Assembly (NCBI RefSeq): GCF_013363995.1
Contig: NZ_JABWGO010000015.1
Span: 110,827 to 174,826 of the forward strand
DNA from: Nonomuraea rhodomycinica
GTDB lineage: Bacteria; Actinomycetota; Actinomycetes; Streptosporangiales; Streptosporangiaceae
Length of the DNA: 64,000 bases
Direction: 5' to 3'
Part shown: one piece after another, positions 24,488 to 32,490 of the stretch
How positions within the stretch are numbered: position 1 is the first letter of the stretch
Layout: each line of letters begins with the position of its first letter
The notes under the pieces: generated by a model
Database searches by the model: none
What the model was told of the DNA's origin: nothing
What the model saw: only the letters and a program-made list of their open reading frames with translations
Translations under genes and position numbers: made by a program

Positions 24488-25462
24488 CTAGCCGGATGTC
24501 TTCTGGCTGGTGTCGATCGCGCGCTGATAGCGCCTCGTCAGCGTGCGCAGCGCGTCCACCAGCTCCGGCGAGTCCACGATGGTGAAGTCCGCGTCCAGCA
24601 TGCCCAGATAGAGGGCGAGCATCTCCGGATGGTCCGAGCCTGGCTCGAACACGCACCGATCCTCGCCCAGGGGCTGCACCTCCACCGGGATCGGCAGCCG
24701 GCCCCGCACGTGTGAGGCGGGCGCGTGCACGATCACCCGCGCCCGGTATCGCCAGGTCGCCTCGCCGACTCCGCGTGCCACCCGCGCCGTGATGTCCGGG
24801 TCGGGCGGGAGGTCACGGGGGGTGAAGCGCGGCCCTGTCGGCGTGCGCGGCTCGATCCGGTCGACCCGGAAGGTACGCCAGTCGTCCCGGTCCACGTCCC
24901 AGGCCACCAGGTACCAGCGCCGCCGGTCGTTGACCAGGCGGTACGGCTCCACCGAGCGCCGGCTGGCCGCCCCGGAATGCGCCCGGTAGTCGAAGCGGAG
25001 CCGCTCATGGTCCCGGCACGCACCCGCGATGACGGTCAGCACGTCGGGATCGACCTGCGAGCCGCGCGACGGCATCGTCAGCGCGTACGACTGGAAAGCT
25101 CTCACCCGGTGGCGCAGCCGCGGGGGAAGCACCTGCTGGAGCTTCGCCAGCGCACGCATCGAGGTCTCTTCGATCCCCGCGATCGAGCCGCTCGCGGCGG
25201 TGCGCAAGCCGACCGCGACCGCCACCGCCTCATCGTCATCCAGCAGCAGCGGCGGGAGGGCGCGGCCCGAGCCGAGCCGGTACCCGCCGGCCACACCCGG
25301 CCGCGCGTCGACCGGATAGCCGAGCCCGCGCAACCGGCCGATGTCATTGCGGATGGTGCGGGTGGTGACGTCGAGCCGGGTCGCGAGTTCGGTACTGGTC
25401 CAGTCGCGCCGGGCCTGCAACAGGGACAGCAGGCGCAGCAGCCGCGCCGAGGTTTCCAGCAT
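24488..25462 (-). CDS. WYL-domain helix-turn-helix regulator
   Basis: The protein has 324 residues. The N-terminal HTH_11 domain is TSTELATRLDVTTRTIRNDIGRLRGLGYPV. The WYL domain follows with the motif RRRWYLVAWDVDRDDWRTFRVDRI, then a WCX-type C-terminal region. WYL domains sense nucleotide or other ligands. It is divergent from the epoxide hydrolase and probably controls it through the 25484-25515 inverted repeat. Confidence 0.92.
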   Translation of the reverse strand: MLETSARLLRLLSLLQARRDWTSTELATRLDVTTRTIRNDIGRLRGLGYPVDARPGVAGGYRLGSGRALPPLLLDDDEAVAVAVGLRTAASGSIAGIEETSMRALAKLQQVLPPRLRHRVRAFQSYALTMPSRGSQVDPDVLTVIAGACRDHERLRFDYRAHSGAASRRSVEPYRLVNDRRRWYLVAWDVDRDDWRTFRVDRIEPRTPTGPRFTPRDLPPDPDITARVARGVGEATWRYRARVIVHAPASHVRGRLPIPVEVQPLGEDRCVFEPGSDHPEMLALYLGMLDADFTIVDSPELVDALRTLTRRYQRAIDTSQKTSG

Positions 25463-25483
25463 TCTTCGATCCTGACGACAATC

Positions 25484-25515
25484 TAGGAACGACCCTTTCC
25501 GGTAATGTTCCTAGT
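25484..25515. promoter_or_regulatory. Operator-like inverted repeat, WYL regulator/epoxide hydrolase
   Basis: CTAGGAAC at 25484-25491 and GTTCCTAG at 25508-25515 form perfect 8-bp arms around 16 nt. The site is 22 nt upstream of the regulator start and 72 nt upstream of the hydrolase start. Confidence 0.55.
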
Positions 25516-25586
25516 CTTCTCCGCGTGAGCACAAGAGCGCTCATCCAAGGCCCGGCCGTACCGGCCCCTTGACAAGGAGAAACGCA

Positions 25587-26711
25587 GTGAGCGACGCCAT
25601 CCAGCCCGTCCGCGTCGAGGTCCCCCAGGCCGACGTCGACTACCTGCACGACCGCCTCGCCAACGCCCGCTGGCCCGGCGAGCTGCCCGGCACCGAGTGG
25701 ACCCGCGGCGTACCGCTGGGCCATCTGAAGGAGCTCGCGGAGTACTGGCGCACGCAGTACGACTGGCGCGCCCAGGAGGCGCGGCTCAACCGGTACCCGC
25801 AGATCACCACCGAGATCGACGGCCAGCGCATCCACTTCCTGCACGTCAGATCCGACCGGCCCGATGCCAAGCCGCTGCTGATCACCCACGGCTACCCGAG
25901 CTCCGTCGCCGAGTTCCTGCACCTGATCGAGCCGCTGGTCAACCCTGCCGCGGGTCAGGCCTTCCATGTCGTCGCGCCGTCGCTGCCCGGCTATGCCTTC
26001 TCGACCCCGCTGGGCGCGACCGGCTGGACGATGGGTCGCACCGCACGCGCCTGGGCCGAGCTGATGGGCCGGCTCGGCTACGAGCGGTACGGCGTCCACG
26101 GCGGCGACGTCGGCGCCGGCGTGTCCGGCATGGTCGCCGGCCTCGACGGCGAGCACGTCATCGGCGTACACGTCGTCACCGACCCGCTGACCGCCGCGAG
26201 CGTCGCCACCTTCATCCCGGGGATGGCCGACCGGCTCGACGAGAACGACCCGGTCGACAAGCTGATCCTCAGCCGGATGGACGCGTTCGAGAAGGAAGGC
26301 TCCGGCTACCTGGCGATCCAGAACAGCCGGCCGCAGACCATCGGCTACGGCCTGGTCGACTCACCGCTGCTGCAGCTCGCCTGGATCGCCGAGAAGGTCC
26401 ACGAGTGGACCGACCTGCCGGTCGACCGCGACCAGCTTCTCACCACGGTCAGCCTGTACTGGTTCACCGGCTGCGGCGCCACCGCCGCGCACACCCTGTA
26501 CGAGCAGGCGCACTCGTCCGAATGGGGCGCGCCGCCCGCCGTGCCGCAGGGCTTCGCGGTCTTCGGCAGCGACGAGACGGTGCGCAAGCTGGTCCCCGCG
26601 CCGGCTGACGCGCACTGGAGCGAGTTCCAGCGCGGCAGGCACTTCCCCGCGATGGAGGCCCCGGCCGAGCTTGCGGCGGACCTGCAGGCCTTCTTCGGGC
26701 CACTGCGGTGA
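25587..26711 (+). CDS. Epoxide hydrolase (EHN-type alpha/beta hydrolase)
   Basis: The protein has 374 residues from GTG 25587, with AAGGAG 9 nt upstream. The N-terminal EHN domain (VDYLHDRLANARWPGEL, LKELAEYWRTQYDWRAQEARLNRYPQ) precedes the alpha/beta core. The oxyanion HGYPSS, the nucleophile Asp174 in HGGDVGAG and the C-terminal His352 in GRHFPAMEAP are in place. It likely hydrolyses epoxides to diols, as microsomal-type epoxide hydrolases do. It is probably induced through the divergent WYL regulator. Confidence 0.93.
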   Translation: MSDAIQPVRVEVPQADVDYLHDRLANARWPGELPGTEWTRGVPLGHLKELAEYWRTQYDWRAQEARLNRYPQITTEIDGQRIHFLHVRSDRPDAKPLLITHGYPSSVAEFLHLIEPLVNPAAGQAFHVVAPSLPGYAFSTPLGATGWTMGRTARAWAELMGRLGYERYGVHGGDVGAGVSGMVAGLDGEHVIGVHVVTDPLTAASVATFIPGMADRLDENDPVDKLILSRMDAFEKEGSGYLAIQNSRPQTIGYGLVDSPLLQLAWIAEKVHEWTDLPVDRDQLLTTVSLYWFTGCGATAAHTLYEQAHSSEWGAPPAVPQGFAVFGSDETVRKLVPAPADAHWSEFQRGRHFPAMEAPAELAADLQAFFGPLR

Positions 26712-26796
26712 CCGATGCGCCGAGCCGGCGTCGTCCCGACCGGGCCACGCCGGCATGGCCGGCGACGCCACTTCTCGCCGCGGCGGGGCGGCCGGG

Positions 26797-27288
26797 TCAG
26801 GGCTCGATGAGGTGTGCGCCGGGGCCCGGGGCGCGCCTCAGGGAGTCGGGGGGCAGGGCCGAGTGTCCGGCGGCGCATTCCAGGACGACGCGTACGGGTT
26901 CCTCGCAAGCGGTCTCGCCCGGCCCGGCCCGGTGCCGGACGATGACCGAGGGTCCTTCGGGGTCGGCGAGGTACTTGTCCCCCCACTGCAGCAGCGCGAC
27001 GAGGACGGGCCGCAGGTCGGCGCCGCGCGGCGTGAGCTCGTACTCGAAGCGCTGCCGGCCTCCCGGCTCCCGGTAGGGCACCCGGCGCATGACCCCAGTG
27101 TCCACCAGCGTGTCCAGTCGGGCGGCGAGCAGGTTGCTGGCGATGCCGAGGCGGGCGCGGAAGTCGGCGAACCGCCGCACTCCGTCGAACGCCTCGCGCA
27201 CGATCAGCAGGGTCCAGCGTTCCCCGACGACGGCCAGGGCGCGGGAGACCGAGCAGTTGACCGAGCTGATCCGCGGTTGGGCGTCCAC
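26797..27288 (-). CDS. HxlR-family transcriptional regulator
   Basis: The protein has 163 residues. The family core CSVSRALAVVGERWTLLIVREAFDGVRRFADF with LGIASNLLAARLDTLVDTGVM is clear, and a conserved Cys lies near residue 12. HxlR regulators often sense aldehydes or quinones through this Cys. The divergent tautomerase gene shares the large inverted repeat at 27308-27371. Confidence 0.92.
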   Translation of the reverse strand: MDAQPRISSVNCSVSRALAVVGERWTLLIVREAFDGVRRFADFRARLGIASNLLAARLDTLVDTGVMRRVPYREPGGRQRFEYELTPRGADLRPVLVALLQWGDKYLADPEGPSVIVRHRAGPGETACEEPVRVVLECAAGHSALPPDSLRRAPGPGAHLIEP

Positions 27289-27307
27289 CAGGCGAGTCTA
27301 GCCGAGC

Positions 27308-27371
27308 TGGGTTTACTTTCTCCACTCAGACGGGATACCGTTGCCCCGGCTGAGTTGAGAAAATAAACCCA
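27308..27371. promoter_or_regulatory. Large imperfect palindrome between HxlR and tautomerase genes
   Basis: Arms at 27308-27329 and 27350-27371 match at 20 of 22 positions in inverse, starting TGGGTTTA and ending TAAACCCA, with inner ends CTCAG and CTGAG. The spacer is 20 nt. It covers the promoter region of both divergent genes and is a strong HxlR operator candidate. Confidence 0.65.
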
Positions 27372-27381
27372 GGAGGCCGGC

Positions 27382-27882
27382 ATGCCCATGCTCGACGTGT
27401 ACATCCCGCAGGGAGCGCTCGCCCCGGACGCCGAGGCGAAGCTGATCGACCGCATCACCGGCATCCTGATCACCCACGAGGGCTTCGACCCGGACGACCC
27501 GGCGACCCGTGCGGCCTCCTGGGTGTTCCTCCACCGCCCCGAGGCCGTCTACGTCGCGGGCGTGCCCGCCGACGCGCCCCGCTACAAGGTCGTGGCCTCC
27601 GTGCCGGAAGGACAGCTCGACGCGCAGAGCAGGGCCGATGTCGTCTCCGAGGTGACCAAGGCCGTCCTCGACGCGGAGAACGGCGCGTGGCCGCGCGACC
27701 CCGGCCGCGTCTGGGTGTTCCCCACCGAGATCCCCGACGGGCACTGGGGCGGCCGGGGCCGCATCATGCCCCTCGCCGCCATCCTCACCCGCCTCACCGG
27801 CGACGACGCCGACCAGGCCCGCACGCTCGCGGCACGGCGCATCGCCGCCAGCCGCGCCGAACGAGCCGGCGCCTCTGCCTGA
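27382..27882 (+). CDS. Tautomerase/MIF-superfamily enzyme
   Basis: The protein has 166 residues from ATG 27382, behind AGGAGG. The start is MPMLDVYIPQGAL, and Pro2 becomes the N-terminal catalytic proline of this superfamily after Met removal. The fold pattern of two beta-alpha-beta units is visible (ITGILITHEGF, SWVFLHRPEAVYVAG, SEVTKAVLDAENG). It is longer than 4-oxalocrotonate tautomerase (62 residues), which suggests a fused or cis-CaaD-like member. Confidence 0.85.
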   Translation: MPMLDVYIPQGALAPDAEAKLIDRITGILITHEGFDPDDPATRAASWVFLHRPEAVYVAGVPADAPRYKVVASVPEGQLDAQSRADVVSEVTKAVLDAENGAWPRDPGRVWVFPTEIPDGHWGGRGRIMPLAAILTRLTGDDADQARTLAARRIAASRAERAGASA

Positions 27883-27983
27883 CCTCCTCACCGGCTCCCG
27901 CCAGAGCGCCCTCCCGTGCTCATGCCGGGTCTCCGTCGCGCTTCGCCTCGCGCCCGGCGCGAAGCTCACAGCCGTACGCTCTC

Positions 27984-28901
27984 TCAGCACGGGACTGAAG
28001 GCGATCTTGGTCCGTTTCGCTGTCGACACCGCAGGCCGATCGACGAACCCGAACCCGAGCCTGAGCCGGACTCGGAGACGAAACGCACGCGGAACATCCT
28101 GGGCCACCGCTTGCCTGTCAGCAGGAACTCATCGGTCCCGGGTATGGCCGCGATGCCGTTCAGGGGACCCGCGTTCTGGCGTTCTTCCGGGGTGAGCAGG
28201 GCCGTGGCGTCGATGCTGCCGGTCACGGTGCCGGTGCTGGTATCGATCCGTACGATCCGGTCGGTCCAGTAGATGTTGGCGTAGACGGTGTCGGCGCCCA
28301 CGCATTCGAGCTCGTTGAGTCCTGGGACGGCCCGGCCGCGCTCGGTCACGGTGAGCGAGCCGGTGGGGGCGAACGTGGCGGGGGCGCGAAAGGTCAGGAC
28401 GGCGGAGCCGTCGCTCATCACCAGCCGGCCGTCCCGTCGCCGGTGGCACAGTCCCCAGCCTTCGCCGGTGTAGGTGACGCGGCGGCGTTCGGCGAGGGTG
28501 CGGCTGTCCCGTTCGACGGCGATGCCGTCGCGCCAGGTGAGCTGCCACAGTCTCGGACCCAGGACGCTGATGCCTTCACCGAACAGCCCGGCCGGCAGTC
28601 GCGCGTGGGCGGTGGGCGTCTTCCCGGCCGGTCCTGCCATGACCGCCGACGTGCCGTACCCGCCGGTGCTCTCGTACAGGATGCCGGCTGCCATCTCCAG
28701 TCCTTGGGTGAAGGCGCGGGGGTCGTGCGGCAGGCTCTGAAGGATCTTGACCCGCAGTCGCTCGGGCGGTGACGGGGCCGGCTGCCGCCTGTCCGAGTCG
28801 GATGCGACGGAGATGCCCTCTGTGTGAGGAGGAGGCGCCTGCTGGCCGCCAACGAGGAAGATGACTGCTCCGGCGGCCATGGACGCCGTGCTGCGGTGCA
28901 T
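27984..28901 (-). CDS. Glutaminyl-peptide cyclotransferase-like protein with recombined 3' end
   Basis: The protein has 305 residues. An N-terminal hydrophobic segment is followed by the bacterial glutamine cyclotransferase beta-propeller (PF05096): PHDPRAFTQGLEMAAGILYESTGGYG, LNELECVGADTVYANIYWTDRIVRID, and NGIAAIPGTDEFLLTGKRWPRMFRV. This converts N-terminal Gln to pyroglutamate on exported peptides. The propeller core ends near RVRF. The following SESGSGSGSGSS and the last 20 or so residues are read antisense from the 27995-28048 scar, so the natural tail was replaced. Confidence 0.85.
   Translation of the reverse strand: MHRSTASMAAGAVIFLVGGQQAPPPHTEGISVASDSDRRQPAPSPPERLRVKILQSLPHDPRAFTQGLEMAAGILYESTGGYGTSAVMAGPAGKTPTAHARLPAGLFGEGISVLGPRLWQLTWRDGIAVERDSRTLAERRRVTYTGEGWGLCHRRRDGRLVMSDGSAVLTFRAPATFAPTGSLTVTERGRAVPGLNELECVGADTVYANIYWTDRIVRIDTSTGTVTGSIDATALLTPEERQNAGPLNGIAAIPGTDEFLLTGKRWPRMFRVRFVSESGSGSGSGSSIGLRCRQRNGPRSPSVPC
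27995..28048 (+). pseudogene. Scar of a third MRLK-type gene
   Basis: CTGAAGGCGATCTTG at 27995-28009 matches codons 3-7 of the gene at 18443. TTCGCTGTC follows, as in that gene. Then the 23 nt at 28026-28048 match 18868-18890 exactly, an internal part of the same gene. About 390 bp between the two blocks are missing. A third copy was apparently removed by an internal deletion. Confidence 0.6.
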
Positions 28902-28961
28902 GGTTTCTCCATCTCCGGCGAAGGGCCTCCGTGACGGTGTGTCGCCCGAGACGGCCCGGAG

Positions 28962-29981
28962 TCACCCGCCACCCGAGGTGGTGCGACTCTCAGGATGACG
29001 CTCCGTAGCGGATGGCGCTCCGTAGCGGGTGGCGATGGCGGTGGCGCGGGCGCGCAGGGAGTCGCGCAGCCACTGCGGGGCCAGGGCCTCCGCGTGCGTG
29101 CCGAGCTGCCACAGCGCCCATGCGGCGTGTCTCGGGTCCTGGAACGTCACCTCCAGGCGCAACCGGCCGTCCGGGTCGGCTTCCTCGGTGCGGACGGCCA
29201 GCGCCGTGCCCACCAGTTCCTCCCGCCGCGCCGGGTCCAGCCGGAGCAGCACGGTGACCTGGTCACCGCCGGTCCGGAACCGCGTGCTGCGGTCCCGCCA
29301 GGCCCGTTCCAGGTCGACCCGGTCCGGGCGCTGCGCCGGCTCGGGGAGTTCCTTGGCGGCCAGGACCCGGGACAGCCGGTAGGTGCGGTCCGCGCCGGAC
29401 CTCGTGGCCAGCAGGTAGCCCTGGTCGCGTACGGTGACCAGGCCGATCGGGTCCACCGTTCGCCACTTCGGGGCCTGGTCCACGGCCGCGTAGTGGATCT
29501 GCAGCCTGTGTCCGGCGAACACCGCGCGCAGGATCTCGGCCGCGATGGAGTCGGGCAACTCCTCGGCGACCAGCCGACGCGAGAGCAGGTCGGTCTCCGG
29601 GTCCATGAGCAGTCGCTCGGCCGCGCCGGCCGCGGTGGCCCGATAGCTCTCGGGCAGCGCGTCGACCACCTTGAGCATCGCCGAAGCGAGCGCCGAGCCG
29701 AGGCCGAACGCCTGCGCGCCGCGCCGTGACCCGGCGACCAGCAGGGCGAGGGCCTCGTCGGGGTTCAGTCCGGTGAGCTCGGTCCGGAAGCCCGGCAACA
29801 GCGCGAAACCGCCGTGCCGGCCGCGTTCGGCGTAGACCGGGACGCCGGCCGCGGACAGCGCCTCGATGTCGCGCAGGACGGTGCGGGTGGACACCTCCAG
29901 CTCGCGGGCCAGCGCGGCGGCGGACAGCCGGCCGTGCTGCCGCAGCAGCAGCACCAGCGAGACCAACCGGTCAGCTCGCAT
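28962..29981 (-). CDS. WYL-domain helix-turn-helix regulator
   Basis: The protein has 339 residues from ATG 29981. The helix-turn-helix is SAAALARELEVSTRTVLRDIEALSAAGVPV. The WYL-type middle has VDPIGLVTVRDQGYLLATRSGADRTYRLSRV, with Gly-Tyr-Leu-Leu replacing the WYL tripeptide, and a WCX tail follows. It is divergent from the RidA-like gene and upstream of the cyclotransferase on the same strand (60-nt gap), so it may regulate either. Confidence 0.9.
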   Translation of the reverse strand: MRADRLVSLVLLLRQHGRLSAAALARELEVSTRTVLRDIEALSAAGVPVYAERGRHGGFALLPGFRTELTGLNPDEALALLVAGSRRGAQAFGLGSALASAMLKVVDALPESYRATAAGAAERLLMDPETDLLSRRLVAEELPDSIAAEILRAVFAGHRLQIHYAAVDQAPKWRTVDPIGLVTVRDQGYLLATRSGADRTYRLSRVLAAKELPEPAQRPDRVDLERAWRDRSTRFRTGGDQVTVLLRLDPARREELVGTALAVRTEEADPDGRLRLEVTFQDPRHAAWALWQLGTHAEALAPQWLRDSLRARATAIATRYGAPSATERHPESRTTSGGG

Positions 29982-30003
29982 GCGGGAAATCTATCGAAAT
30001 ACG

Positions 30004-30018
30004 CGACAAAGGATGTCG
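30004..30018. promoter_or_regulatory. Short inverted repeat in the WYL/RidA divergent region
   Basis: CGACA at 30004-30008 and TGTCG at 30014-30018 flank 5 nt, 23 nt upstream of the regulator start. It is a weak operator candidate. Confidence 0.3.
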
Positions 30019-30127
30019 TGATTTGTTGGGAGGCTCATCGACGCGACCAGAAGATCGACCGGCCACCGAGCCGGTCGGACGGACGGACGTACCCGATGTC
30101 GATGAGGCGAATGGAGCTGACGTGGCG

Positions 30128-30523
30128 ATGCAGCGAACGGCGGTCAACCCGTGGGCGTGGTCGGTGGAGCTGGGGTACAACCAGGGGGAGGTCGTCTCCG
30201 GGCACACCCGGACCCTGTACTGCTCCGGGCAGACCGCGATGAGCGGCGACGGCAAGCCCCAGCACGCCGATGACATGGCGGCGCAGCTGGCGCTGAGCCT
30301 GGACAACCTGGAGGCCGTGCTCGGCGAGGCCGGCATGTCCCTCGCGAACCTCGTCCGGCTCAACGTCTACAGCACCGACGTCGATCGCCTCTTCGAGCAC
30401 TACGGCGTGCTGGCGGCGCGGTTGGGCGCCGCCGGGGTGGCGCCGTCCACCACGATGCTCGGGGTGACCCGGCTGGCGATCCCCGGCCTGATGGTGGAGC
30501 TGGAGGGGACCGCCGTGGCGTGA
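30128..30523 (+). CDS. RidA/YjgF-family protein
   Basis: The protein has 131 residues from ATG 30128; GTG 30122 is an alternative. The family sequence is NPWAWSVELGYNQGEVVSGHTRTLYCSGQTAMSG, QLALSLDNLEAVLGEAGMSLANLVRLNVYSTDV and PGLMVELEGTAVA. RidA proteins hydrolyse reactive enamine/imine intermediates. The conserved Arg of active deaminases (R105 in E. coli RidA) is not evident near LGVTRLA except as this Arg, so activity is likely but unproven. Confidence 0.88.
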   Translation: MQRTAVNPWAWSVELGYNQGEVVSGHTRTLYCSGQTAMSGDGKPQHADDMAAQLALSLDNLEAVLGEAGMSLANLVRLNVYSTDVDRLFEHYGVLAARLGAAGVAPSTTMLGVTRLAIPGLMVELEGTAVA

Positions 30524-30526
30524 CGC

Positions 30527-30568
30527 GGCCTCGCCGCCTCCGGCAGAGCTGCCGGAGGCGGCGAGGCC
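30527..30568 (+). terminator. Perfect 19-bp stem terminator after the RidA-like gene
   Basis: GGCCTCGCCGCCTCCGGCA at 30527-30545 is exactly inverted at 30550-30568 around a 4-nt loop, 3 nt past the stop. It is very stable. No T tract follows, as is common in actinomycetes. Confidence 0.75.
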
Positions 30569-30652
30569 AGGCGGCGGCAGTCCTCGGCCTGGATCCGGCG
30601 GCCCGCGTCTCCCGCTCGTCATGTCAGTCCCATGCTCTAGCGTGTCGCACCT

Positions 30653-30680
30653 GCCCCATGGCGCCATGACGCCATGGGGC
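30653..30680. promoter_or_regulatory. 11-bp inverted repeat upstream of the DUF1877 gene
   Basis: GCCCCATGGCG at 30653-30663 and CGCCATGGGGC at 30670-30680 flank CCATGA, and a further CCATGG follows. It is 26 nt before the gene start and may be an operator or an mRNA leader hairpin. Confidence 0.4.
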
Positions 30681-30706
30681 CATGGATCACGGACAGGAGC
30701 GCTTTC

Positions 30707-31219
30707 GTGGGTGTCTTCTTCGAGTACTACCGCGCCGCCGACCGTGCCGCGGCGACCGTCGGGCCTGAGCACTCCCGCGAGCTCGCCGATGCCTCACTCG
30801 GGCTTCCGGAGTTCGATGTGGTGGTTACCAAGTGGATCGACCCCGAAGTGGTCCTGGGTCAGCTCGTCGCCTTCGCCGGCCAGGTCGACTATTCCCTGGG
30901 GCTGGTCCAGCCGGTGGTGCTGTATCCGCCTCCGGAGGACGCGCCACGGAGCGACGAGGAGTGGGAGGCCCTGCCCGAGGACTCCCCGTACCGGGAAGGG
31001 CCCGGCATCATGGAACTGTCGGCGGACGCCCGCGACATGCTCGCCGGCGTGGCCGACGCCCGCCTGCCGGCGCTGGCGGAGCAGTGGGCGGCCATCGAGG
31101 AGTTCTCCCGCTTCACCGACGACGACGGGTACATGCTGTCGCTCACCACGGATCTCGTCGGTCTGGCGCGTCGCGCGAGAGACAACGATCAGCTGCTCTA
31201 CTGCTGGTGCTGCCTGTGA
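30707..31219 (+). CDS. DUF1877-family protein (YfbM-like)
   Basis: The protein has 170 residues from GTG 30707, with AGGAG 8 nt upstream and the family start MGVFFEYYRAADR. The core LPEFDVVVTKWIDPEVVLGQL and the C-terminal LAEQWAAIEEFSRFTDDDGYML fit DUF1877. The family has no established biochemical role, though some members sit in immunity loci. It ends CWCCL. Confidence 0.8.
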   Translation: MGVFFEYYRAADRAAATVGPEHSRELADASLGLPEFDVVVTKWIDPEVVLGQLVAFAGQVDYSLGLVQPVVLYPPPEDAPRSDEEWEALPEDSPYREGPGIMELSADARDMLAGVADARLPALAEQWAAIEEFSRFTDDDGYMLSLTTDLVGLARRARDNDQLLYCWCCL

Positions 31220-31247
31220 CGTCCCTCTCCGGGATGGCCGGCCGAGG

Positions 31248-32477
31248 TCATCGCGGCCCGTCCTCGGCCAGCTCGGCGACCATCGCCGCCACCGTGTCCA
31301 CCTCCTCCTCGGTGTTGTAGTAGTGCGGCGACAGGCGCAGCGCCCACTCGACGTCCTTGTCGGCGAAGTCGTACTGGGCGAACTCACGGAAGCTCAGCGC
31401 GGAGTTGACGCCCCGGGCGTCCATGGCCGCCTTGAACGGCTCCGGGCGCCGGCCCGCCACCTCGAAGGTGACGATCCCGGCCAGTTCCGGCCCTCGGTCC
31501 AGGACCCGTACCCCCGGGACCGCGGCCAGGTGGTCGCGCAGGCGCGCCGCCAGCGCGGGGGTGCGCCGGGAGATGCGCTCCAGCCCGACCCGCAGGGCGT
31601 AGCGGGTGGCCGCCGCGCAGCCCAGCACGGTGGCGTACGGGAACTCCCACTCCTCGAACCGGGCGGCGGTGTGCACCGGCTCGTAGCGGTCGCCCGCGAC
31701 CCAGCGCGCGCCGTACATGTCGATGAACAGCGGCTCGTATCCCTGCGTGAGCACCCGGTCGGAGACGTACAGGAAGCCCGACCCGCGCGGCCCGCGCAGG
31801 AACTTGCGGCAGGTGGCCGTGAGCAGGTCGCAGCCGATGTCCTCGACGTCGAGCGGGTACTGCCCGGCTGACTGGCAGGCGTCCACCAGGTAGAGCAGGT
31901 CGAGTTCCCGGCAGTGGCGGCCGATCTCGGCGACCGGCTGGACCAGGCCCGAATTCGTGGGCACGTGGGTGGCGGCCACCAGCCTCGGGCGCCTGGCACG
32001 CATGAGAGCCGCCATGGCGGCCACGTCCACGCCGTTCCCGTCGGGAAGGTCGGGCGCGTGCACGATCTCCACGCCGAACCGCTTGCGCAGCGCCAGGAAG
32101 GCGATCTGGTTGGAGATGAAGTCGTTGCGGGTGGTCAGGATGACGTCGCCGGGCTCGAAGGGGATGGCCGAGAGCGCCTTGCTGTAGCCGTGGGTGGCGC
32201 TGCCCGCGAACGCGACGTTCTCGGGACGGCAGCCGATGAGGTCGGCGATCGAGGCGTGGAAGTCCCGCACCTGGGCGGCGCGGGCGGCGGAGGCCTCGTA
32301 ACCGCCGATCGCCGCCTCCAGCTCCAGGTGCTCGATCATCGCCTGGAGGGCCGGCTTGGGCAGCAGGCCGCAGCCGGCGTTGTTGAAGTGGATGACGGAC
32401 TCGCAGGCGGGCGCGTCCGCCCGGAGCTCCTGGAGCGTTTCCGCGCTGAAGTCAATAACGTTACTCTGGTCTCTCAT
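31248..32477 (-). CDS. Class V aminotransferase / cysteine desulfurase-like PLP enzyme
   Basis: The protein has 409 residues from ATG 32477. The fold is clear: HFNNAGCGLLPKPALQAM, PENVAFAGSATHGYSKALSAIPFEPGD, LLYLVDACQSAGQYPLDVEDIGCD, and the PLP Lys in LTATCRKFLRGPRGSGFLYVSD. It is closer to the isopenicillin-N-epimerase/selenocysteine-lyase type than to IscS. Its ATG interlocks with that of the divergent MocR regulator (CATG at 32475-32478). Confidence 0.92.
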   Translation of the reverse strand: MRDQSNVIDFSAETLQELRADAPACESVIHFNNAGCGLLPKPALQAMIEHLELEAAIGGYEASAARAAQVRDFHASIADLIGCRPENVAFAGSATHGYSKALSAIPFEPGDVILTTRNDFISNQIAFLALRKRFGVEIVHAPDLPDGNGVDVAAMAALMRARRPRLVAATHVPTNSGLVQPVAEIGRHCRELDLLYLVDACQSAGQYPLDVEDIGCDLLTATCRKFLRGPRGSGFLYVSDRVLTQGYEPLFIDMYGARWVAGDRYEPVHTAARFEEWEFPYATVLGCAAATRYALRVGLERISRRTPALAARLRDHLAAVPGVRVLDRGPELAGIVTFEVAGRRPEPFKAAMDARGVNSALSFREFAQYDFADKDVEWALRLSPHYYNTEEEVDTVAAMVAELAEDGPR

Positions 32478-32490
32478 GCAGGAGAGTAAC
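32460..32490. promoter_or_regulatory. Palindrome spanning both divergent start codons
   Basis: GTTACTCT at 32460-32467 and AGAGTAAC at 32483-32490 flank 15 nt that contain the shared CATG. Binding here would cover both starts. If these starts are right, both mRNAs are leaderless or begin downstream of the Met codons. Confidence 0.6.
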
